A stretch of DNA of 64,000 nt from Phyto melanocephala (taxonomy: Eukaryota > Arthropoda > Insecta > Diptera > Rhinophoridae). The notes under the pieces are model-generated. The model was not told the origin of the DNA and ran no database searches. It saw only the letters and a program-made list of their open reading frames with translations. A program made the translations under genes and the position numbers. The stretch lies in assembly GCA_941918925.1 (NCBI GenBank), contig OW799234.1, positions 83,361,997 to 83,425,996 on the forward strand. The letters run 5' to 3'. Shown one piece after another: positions 56,618-64,000 of this stretch (positions within the stretch are counted from its first letter, which is position 1; each line of letters starts with the position of its first letter).

Positions 56618-57079
56618 TGATAAATGATAATGATAAATTTTCATTACATTTCTTTTGTTTTTTTTTTATCGTTAAAATAAAATAGTTTTGTTTAAATGTA
56701 TGTATGCATGTACCTGAAAATATGAATATGTATCTAAAAGCAGGTAAGGGTAAAATTGTCTAGTGTGGCATATGTGCCCACATCTGAAACTTATTACATA
56801 TCTTTTCTATAGTTGAGTTTAAAAATACATATGTCTCATAATTAAAGCACTTCTTCGTTTAAAAATAAAGACACATATTTCTGAAGATGTTTGTGGTGGA
56901 TTACAAAGAGTAAGTATGAATAAAATACCAAATAGCCTGCACGGCTCTGATGTCAAGATATTAATAATTTCATGAAATTTTTCATTACTTTTTTACAGAG
57001 ATGTATCTCACTGATGATGCTTTAGATCTCGATTTTGAGCTTAAGAACTGTTTTAGTCTTATTCGCATAAGCCCGAGAT
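56557..57079. other. AT-rich intergenic DNA with a (TTTA)n run
   Basis: A TTTA/TTAT microsatellite occupies about 56584-56617. Nothing else was recognised. Confidence 0.6.
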
Positions 57080-57330
57080 ATCACAAAACACCAAAGATTT
57101 CTGATACCCACCACCAATTTTGTGTTCTTTTTATGTACAGTAATCGCTTTAGAATAGTTTCTTATACTACAATATGTATCACTTCCTTTGCGTATCATCG
57201 ACTTGCTAAATATTTATTTTCTTAAATTTAGTCCTACAATCAAACGTTAAGTATTTCTACATTAGGAATGACACAATTTTGTATTTTTACAGAAATAGTG
57301 GCTTCGTGTATGTATGGCAACTTTTAAATA
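57080..57330 (-). repeat. End fragment of composite repeat subfamily A, no MITE
   Basis: GATACCCACCACCAATTTTG, AATCGCTTTAGAATAGTTTC and ATATGTATCACTTCCTTTG match the left part of subfamily A copies. Beyond the MITE site it continues without an insertion. Confidence 0.6.
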
Positions 57331-57384
57331 ATGTTTAAATTTAACTATATAATCCTTTCTCGATTACTTTTTACACTCTTCTCA

Positions 57385-58446
57385 CGACTGTATAAAAGGG
57401 TTTGACATTCCATGTGAACTTTCTACAATATTAATTTCCGACCCCATTAAGTATATATTTTCTGAAAGCTGAAAGGGCAGTTGATTAAGCATTATCCGCC
57501 TGACCATCTGTTTGTTTGTCCGTGTGTATGTTGAAATCAACTTTTTGAAGACCTTCAACAATGCCGAGACCCGTGTAAGGTATAAGAATATCACATATAT
57601 TTGGGAGCAGATTGGTATTAAAAAACAGCATAATCGCTTTATAACTGTCTAAGATATGAGCAAATAAACACGACTGCCTCTGTTTTTTTACCTTATTTTT
57701 ACCACAAAAATTAAAACTTTCTAGCCCTAGAATAATTTGTAGTCATGGTTGTTACTAACTATTTATAAATTTGGTATGCCTTTGTAGATACTCATGAAAA
57801 ATTTTGGACAACATTTTTTAAATATATCAAAATTCAAACACGCCTAAGATACCGAATTATAAACCATAATCTCAGAAATTATTTCTAAGAAACTCTAACA
57901 AAGGGGTTTAAAACCAACTGAGATATAACCACCAAAGTACAACTGCTTCGCTGCTTTTAATGAAATTACAAACGAAAATAAATATTTTTTGGGTTATATA
58001 CAAGCCAGAGAGCCAATATGGCGATCAAATGAAAGGGCTTGAGTATTCGAATATAGTAAGATATGAAAAGCAAAAAAAATCCAAGATGGCGTCGTAGATT
58101 AAATATGAGTCAAATATAGTTGTTACGACTTTGTCCCCTTAACGCTCAAAATATTAGTATAAAAAAATAAACGCTCGACCAGTACAAGTATAAATTCAAA
58201 GATGGCGTCTGAAACAAAATGGCGAAGCGAGTTTTTTCAACCCCTAAATATAGGTATCCAATGAAAGGTCTTGACTGGTATAATACAGTAACTATATACA
58301 AATTCAAAATCAAAGATGGCGTCTTAAAAAATAAAGAATATAGTGTAAAATCTGAAATCTAGGCCAAGGTGTGGTCATTATACATATGTACATGACGGTG
58401 GAGGGTTTTATCAGATTCAGCACGGTCGCGTATAGCGCTCTTACTT
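57385..58446 (+). repeat. Composite repeat, variant with AAGATGGCGTC modules
   Basis: It begins near TATAAAAGGGTTTGACATTC, contains GACCATCTGTTTGTTTGTCC and then modules with CAAGATGGCGTC, CAAAGATGGCGTCTG and AATGAAAGGTCTTGAC at about 58083, 58200 and 58312, and ends with a CAGCACGGTCGCG hairpin remnant and TAGCGCTCTTACTTG. It is the same variant as 39576-40562 in opposite orientation. Confidence 0.65.
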
Positions 58447-58498
58447 GTTTTTACATAAACTGTATACAAAGAAATATTTGGGTAATTTTTTTGAAACG

Positions 58499-59500
58499 TA
58501 CACAGAAAAAAATAAATATGGATTTTAATTACGAAATTAATATTATTAATTAAAAAATTATTTAATTTTGCTCCAATCATCAAAATGATACTATTAATTA
58601 AATGAAAATTAATAGTTTTAATTGAAAAAATATGGAGAAAAATATCAATTAAAACAGTATTAAAAAATTAATTAAAATTTTTAATAATTATCAAAAATGA
58701 TTTTAATTAATTTAATCATGTCTTTATTTGAGATTTGGGTTTTATAATATTAAAGCATTTATTATATCAATAATATAATTTATTAAACCTGTATAAAAAA
58801 ATACAAAAAAAAAATATTCTTTTTTTTATATTTGTTTATTCGTAATATACTACATTTATATTACAAAGGAATCTATATTTTTAATTATATTTCGTTACTT
58901 ATATGTATAATAAAATTAATGATAAGAAATAGTGTTCCACACACATACCCATACTATACTATATCAAAAGCCGGATTTCCAAAAATAATTTTTAGCATCA
59001 ACGACCTAGATATAAAGGAACATTAACCGGTAAAAAGGCTTGATCAGGCAGAGTGAAGAAATTCAACTAACTTACCTATTTAAATGAGAATTCTGAGGAA
59101 TATAAAGGCACACAATAAATATGTAATGAATTTTTCCATACCTACAATGAAACCGAAACCCTTTATTATATTTAAAGCAGAACATATATTTGTACGTATG
59201 TATGTGCACTTACCAGAACTTTCTCTTGCATATTGGCGATAATTTTTCATTATTTCGCTCCTTGAGTAACAATTATATTAAATTTATTCTTAAAATTAAA
59301 TTTTCAAGTAAATGTCATTTAAAATAATATATTTTAATTTTTAAAATTTGTTTCAACTGACAGAAATCTCTTTGTTTTTTGAAAATATTTAATATCAATT
59401 AAAAAATGTAATTAAATTAATAAAAACTATTATTAGAATTCAAAAACAAATTAAAAATTCAATTAATTAATCAAACTTTAGCAATATTTTTTTCTGTGTA
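58499..59500. mobile_element. MITE-like element with TACACAGAAAAAAA ends, 1.0 kb
   Basis: The left end TACACAGAAAAAAATAAATA and the right end read inward, TACACAGAAAAAAATATTGC, are inverted. The interior is dominated by AATTAATTAAAA-type motifs near both ends. There is no coding sequence. It resembles 36304-37037 in its TACAC-nCA terminus. Confidence 0.65.
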
Positions 59501-60690
59501 GGAATCTTATGTATGTATGTTCTATGGCATCACTCTTTTTTCAATGCAACATCTGTTTTGTTTTACATAGCATAAATTTTCTTGTATCTTTCTTGTGTCA
59601 ACTTAGTTTTATGTCAATAAGTAGGAGTAAAATGCAAATTAATAAAATTTATTGTGAATATATAGAGGGCGGTACAGAGTATTTCATTTTTAAATCTATG
59701 GGAGCTATTAAAGATTTCAAGACGCCATTGGCATCTAAAATTGTAAAAAAAAACACCAAAGCAATTTCTGACAACTGGTCTGAACATATTTGTTGTATCG
59801 TCATCTTACAAACTTAAAATTGTTTGTCGGAGACCACCGTCAGATATAGGTATTGTCAGGCCAGTATCTAAATATTATATTGTTATCTTTTCTGACACTT
59901 ACAACTTACAACAATTTATTATATGGAAGCAATAATTGTCATTCAATTGTTAGCATATATTTAGGTAAAGCAATTATGTCATTTATAATAACCGTCTGTT
60001 CAGAGCTTTAAATAAACAAAAAAAATTTAAGTTTTATATGTTTGATTGTAATTTGTAAGTTTGTACATAATGCTACTTATTTTTCACAAAATTCAGGATG
60101 TTACATTTTTTCAACTACCTAGAAAAGCCTAGGTGATGACAGACCAACTAATATTAATGGGTTATTTAGGTTGTTTCCATCAAGTGCTTATTTATTTTGA
60201 TAAAGCAGAATATTCATTTAGATCCCTTTATTTAATTATTTGTAAGCGAGCGTGGTAAGTTGTAAGTTTTGCAGAACTGTTTTTTTTAATTCTTAATTCA
60301 TTATTTTATAATGAGAATTTTTTGCTGGGTGGTTTAGTTTTAACTCTTTTAGCTTCCTGAAACTTTTCACATTGTTAATATTGTTAAAGCTCCTTATTTT
60401 CCGTCGCCTTATTCAATTATTATAAAAAGAGAACTAACTAAAGAAGTATATTGAGTTAAAACATACATATATATGTATATAACTTGAGTTTATATTTCCT
60501 TTCCCTCTATTTGCAATTAAAAACATTTGCCCCATGTAAACACACGTACACAAGGCACAAATATAAAATAAAATTGTATCAACAAATAACGAATTTATTG
60601 CATCCAAATTTCAATTACTCCCGCTGGTGTGTTGGGGTTTCTTTAGCGTCATTGTATTGATTCAAAATATGTATGTATATACTAAGTTTG
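59501..60690. other. AT-rich intergenic DNA, nothing recognised
   Basis: A 102-codon open frame at 59509-59817 has no recognisable domain and no supporting context. It is not called as a gene. Confidence 0.4.
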
Positions 60691-60694
60691 TTTT

Positions 60695-62805
60695 TATACC
60701 CACCACCAAAAAAAAAGGTATGTGGGTATATTGATTTTGTCATTCCATTTGCAACACATGGAAATATCTATTTTGGAACCCATTAAGTATATGTATGTAG
60801 TGCTTTCATTTTTGGACGATCTCGCTATGTCCGCCCGTCTGTTCGTCTGTTAAAAGCACGATAGAGCTCGAACAGAAAAAGCTAGGAGATTTAAGTTTTG
60901 CTAGAATATTTCTTATACACAAAGTTTGCTTGTTATTGAAAATGGGCTTAATCGGTAAATTAGGAAGAGAACCATAGCTCGTAATGCAAGAGTTGATCAA
61001 AAGACTTGTAATAACGGAAAATAATGTGGCACGCCCACCTCCCATATAACGCTTTATCTTAAATTTATATAAGAGGAGTTATCGATCAAAATGTACGAAA
61101 ATTTATACCGCACAGTGTATTTTTCGGTATATTTAAAAACAAAAACGTCATAAAAGCAACAAAATTGGATGTACGACTCTGAAATTTCGCACACTTTGCT
61201 TTTTGATGACACGCTTTCTTGTAACGGTAAAGCAATATGCCACGCCCACTTTTACGCCCACCTCCCATATAACGTTTTAACTAAAATTCATATAATTTAC
61301 GAAAATTTATACCGCACAGTGTATATTTCAAATTTAAAACGTAATAAAACTGACAAAACTATATGTACGATTCTAGAATTTTGCAAACATGGTTTTTTGG
61401 TCAAAGTCTTCTTTATAACGGAAAATAGATGTGCCACGCACACTTTTTTCCTTAAATTTTTATAAAAATGTATAAGTCATATATATTAGCATTTATTCAT
61501 CTTACAATGCGCCATTTATTGTACTGTAGCTAAATATAAGATATAGATGATAAGATAGATGACTCTACTAGCAACTACTAGATGGCATGCTAACAACTTA
61601 TGCTTATGTTCTCCTGAAGTTATGCTCTATTAAAAATGGGAATTTAGGAAAATTTTGACCTAAGTCGAAAAAAATTATCTCTAAACATTAAAAACAATTT
61701 ATTTTCATGTACTAATGGCTAACAAATTTGAAAATTATACAAAACTTATTTCGTTTGAAAATCTTTTAAAAGCAAAATGTTATAGAAGTTTAAAAATCAA
61801 AATCTTACTAATAAATTTTCCGTTTTAGAAAAATGCAGAGAATGTATGTGGCCCTTAAAATTTAACCTTAAATTCACTTTCTTCCTCTTAAATTCATGTA
61901 AATTCTCTATGAATAAAGATTTTGGAATACTAAATATATATTGAAATATCTAAGTTATGTTTATTAGCAGAAACTTTATTGACACGCGTATTTTAACGGC
62001 CACTTTCATTGAAAGACTAAATTTACGAAAACATTTTACTAGCATACCGAAGTTATAATGGGTGGTTTAATTTTAAGGGACTATGTTGATTTTGAATAAA
62101 ATTATTATGAAATTATTATCATTTATTTTTATAATGATAATATTTGTATGCGTCAATTATGTATGAAACAAAATATCGGCCAAATGGCCCCCAACCTAGG
62201 CGGCACACCACGATCCGATAGTCCATATTTTCAAGGACACTGTTGATGCTCAATTGTTGGGCACGTTGATGAGTCGAGATTGCTTGCTCTTTTGCCACGT
62301 TATCGTGAAAAACAGCAATGTTTCCCATTCAACGAACTAAGATGGCATTCACAGATGTTTTCACATTTCATACAGACCTGCTTTGCACACATTAAATATT
62401 TTTTACAATTCTCACGATTGTGGACGAATTCGAACGATTATGTTGACCAAAAGAATCACGAAGTGCACGAAAAGCATTTTGATTTGAACACCCATTTTTA
62501 TAAAAATCTTTAATATTTAAAAGCGTTGCTCGATTGCGTATCTTTCCACGGTTCAAGTTGAGTTAGTCTGAGATTGAGAAATGTCAAATGAAATACAAGA
62601 AAAAAGTTGAAGTTTAGATGTAGTTCACCTTAAACATGGGCCCTTAAAATTTAACCACCCTCTACAAAGAAAGTGATACATATTTTATTATAAAGAGATT
62701 ATTCTATAGCGATTAACCAAATAATTAATATTGTGCTTTAAATGTACACAAAATTGGTGGTGGGTATTAAAGATTCGGCACAGCCGAATATAGTGCTCTT
62801 ACTTG
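60695..62805 (+). repeat. Composite repeat subfamily A with a MITE
   Basis: The left hairpin is TACCCACCACCAAAAAAAAA / GGTATGTGGGTATA. CCACCTCCCATATAACG at about 61030 and 61258 marks tandem-unit remnants, the MITE lies at 62058-62662, and the right end is ATTCGGC-ACA-GCCGAAT with ATAGTGCTCTTACTTG. Internal order is more rearranged than in 16494-18924. Confidence 0.78.
62058..62662 (-). mobile_element. DD41D-mariner-derived MITE, copy 4
   Basis: The left TIR ATGGGTGGTTTAATTTTAAG follows TA (62056-62057), and the right TIR read inward, GAGGGTGGTTAAATTTTAAG, is followed by TA (62663-62664). The minus strand holds the decayed N-terminal transposase. Same internal site in subfamily A as copies 1-3. 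Confidence 0.8.
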
Positions 62806-62939
62806 TTTTTTAACTACCTATGGGTACCAAATTATTATCTTCAGCTTCCATAAAAATGCAACAGTCAGTAGTATCATTTCTTATGTAGAATCACTTAAGG
62901 CTTCATTGCAAGACTAAATTTAAGAAAATTTTTTAATAG

Positions 62940-63020
62940 CCAATCGAAGTTATACAAAGCAAGTGCTATAAGAGAACACAAAATTGCTGGTGGGTATCAA
63001 AAATTCGGCACAGCCGTTGT
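62940..63020 (+). repeat. End fragment of composite repeat subfamily A
   Basis: AACACAAAATTGCTGGTGGG and TATCAAAAATTCGGCACAGC match the CTTACTTG-side end, lost beyond the hairpin. Confidence 0.6.
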
Positions 63021-64000
63021 TATTGTTTTTTTTTTCTAATATCTGTAGTATTATATCTAGACTTTAAATCTTAAATGACAGTTTCGTGTTCGTGCCTTAA
63101 ATAAAAGTTACATTTTTATTTACACTTTAAAAGTTGTATGTACGTTGAGAATGTCGACAGAGGGATAATTGTTGTTTGTATTTATTTTTTCCGTTTTTCG
63201 GTTCATGAAAATCATTCATCCAAAATTTGTATTTATTTTAGAGCTTAAGAAAAAATTCTGCAATAAGAAACATCTAAATACAACATTGTTTGCCATTGTG
63301 CTTTTCTATATTTTACGATTTGAAGTTTAACATTACATTTTCATTCAGTTAAGTTTCAGTTACACTCCGTTTATTCGTTTGTGTGTATTATTTCCTTGCG
63401 TTTTTAGTTTGTCTAAAAATACGTAGAAGATTTTTCAGACACGTTTACAGAGTGTTGCATTCAGGAGCATGTAATGGGTTTGATATGTTTTTTAAATAAT
63501 TTGTATGTTGTTGCTTTTTTTTTTTTGCTTGAGTCTGATTCGTTAAGTTGTTGTTTTTGTTCTGTTTAAATACATTACTGACCAATAACAAAATTTTTAA
63601 CTAGATCCGAAAAAGACAAAGGTTACTATAGAATTACAGAGTAGAGATAAAAATTATTTATTTCAACCATAAACATATTTTTTAATAAATTTAATGATAT
63701 TTATACTACAATAAGAAATTAACACGATATCACCATCCATCCTTTTGAAAAAATTTTAATTTATTACCATACATGTATCGGACTAATACAGCAATGTAAA
63801 AGTACTGAGTAAAATCGTAATCATTTGCTGTTTAGCCAACAAATGAGAAAAATCATATATCGTTTGGTATTAAACAAAAACTGCAGTTTCCCATATTAAA
63901 GACTTTTTAGCGTAACTTCAATAAATAAAGATATAAAGCCAATTTAAAAAGTAACTTCAGGTACTTCGAAAACACGATGACAAATATACTGCTAAGCAGA
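63021..64000. other. AT-rich intergenic DNA, nothing recognised
   Basis: No supported gene or repeat was found up to the end of the window. Confidence 0.4.

Noticed and set aside
59509..59817. 102-codon open frame
   Set aside because: Hydrophobic N-terminus is typical of chance frames here; no further support.

Overview
The window is non-coding-rich, strongly AT-biased DNA from an insect nuclear genome. Small introns, abundant Tc1/mariner (DD41D-type) elements, Jockey-clade and R1-like non-LTR retrotransposons and repeats carrying clusters of the GACGGACAGACGGAC type point to a brachyceran fly, probably a calyptrate (inference; no species can be named). Only one host gene can be supported: a seven-exon, GH20-type beta-hexosaminidase at 50370-52648 (+). 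Its splice phases are all consistent and give a 522-residue secreted protein with several substitutions in motifs that are normally invariant.

Almost everything else that can be interpreted is mobile DNA, much of it nested. Left third (1-16 kb): a TIR-bounded mariner relic (517-1578), a composite repeat carrying a MITE (1665-3795), a mariner pseudogene (5525-6730), a Bari-like Tc1 element split by another repeat (8117-10159), a mariner relic near 11.9 kb, and a DD41D (rosa-type) mariner with both TIRs (13775-15033). Middle (16-35 kb): further composite repeats, a TIR-flanked Tc1-like element, a LOA/I-type RNase H relic, and a structurally complete Jockey-clade element (26157-31161) with two open ORFs, an A-tail and a 14-bp target-site duplication, sitting inside an older repeat. 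Then come a PIF/Harbinger-like MITE (31729-32435), a copia RT relic and two back-to-back mariner relics.

Right half (36-64 kb): two TACAC-ended MITE-like elements, a TATG microsatellite, a large inverted duplication (43082-45773, arms about 786 bp) built on a small hAT element, an R1-like non-LTR element (46031-49819) with an intact ORF2 but a 5'-truncated ORF1 and a 10-bp target-site duplication, the hexosaminidase gene, and more composite repeats.

The most distinctive recurring structure is a dispersed repeat with hairpins at both ends: one end is a TATACCC...GGGTATA hairpin, the other is a TTCGGC-nnn-GCCGAA hairpin followed by AGTGCTCTTACTTG. One subfamily (A) carries about 287-bp tandem units and, in four copies, a DD41D-derived MITE at the same internal site, while one copy keeps the empty site. 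A second subfamily (B) carries a tRNA-like motif between long A/T tracts. One copy (54677-56556) is bounded by a perfect direct repeat of at least 20 bp. No bacterial-type system, CRISPR array, rRNA or tRNA gene was seen.
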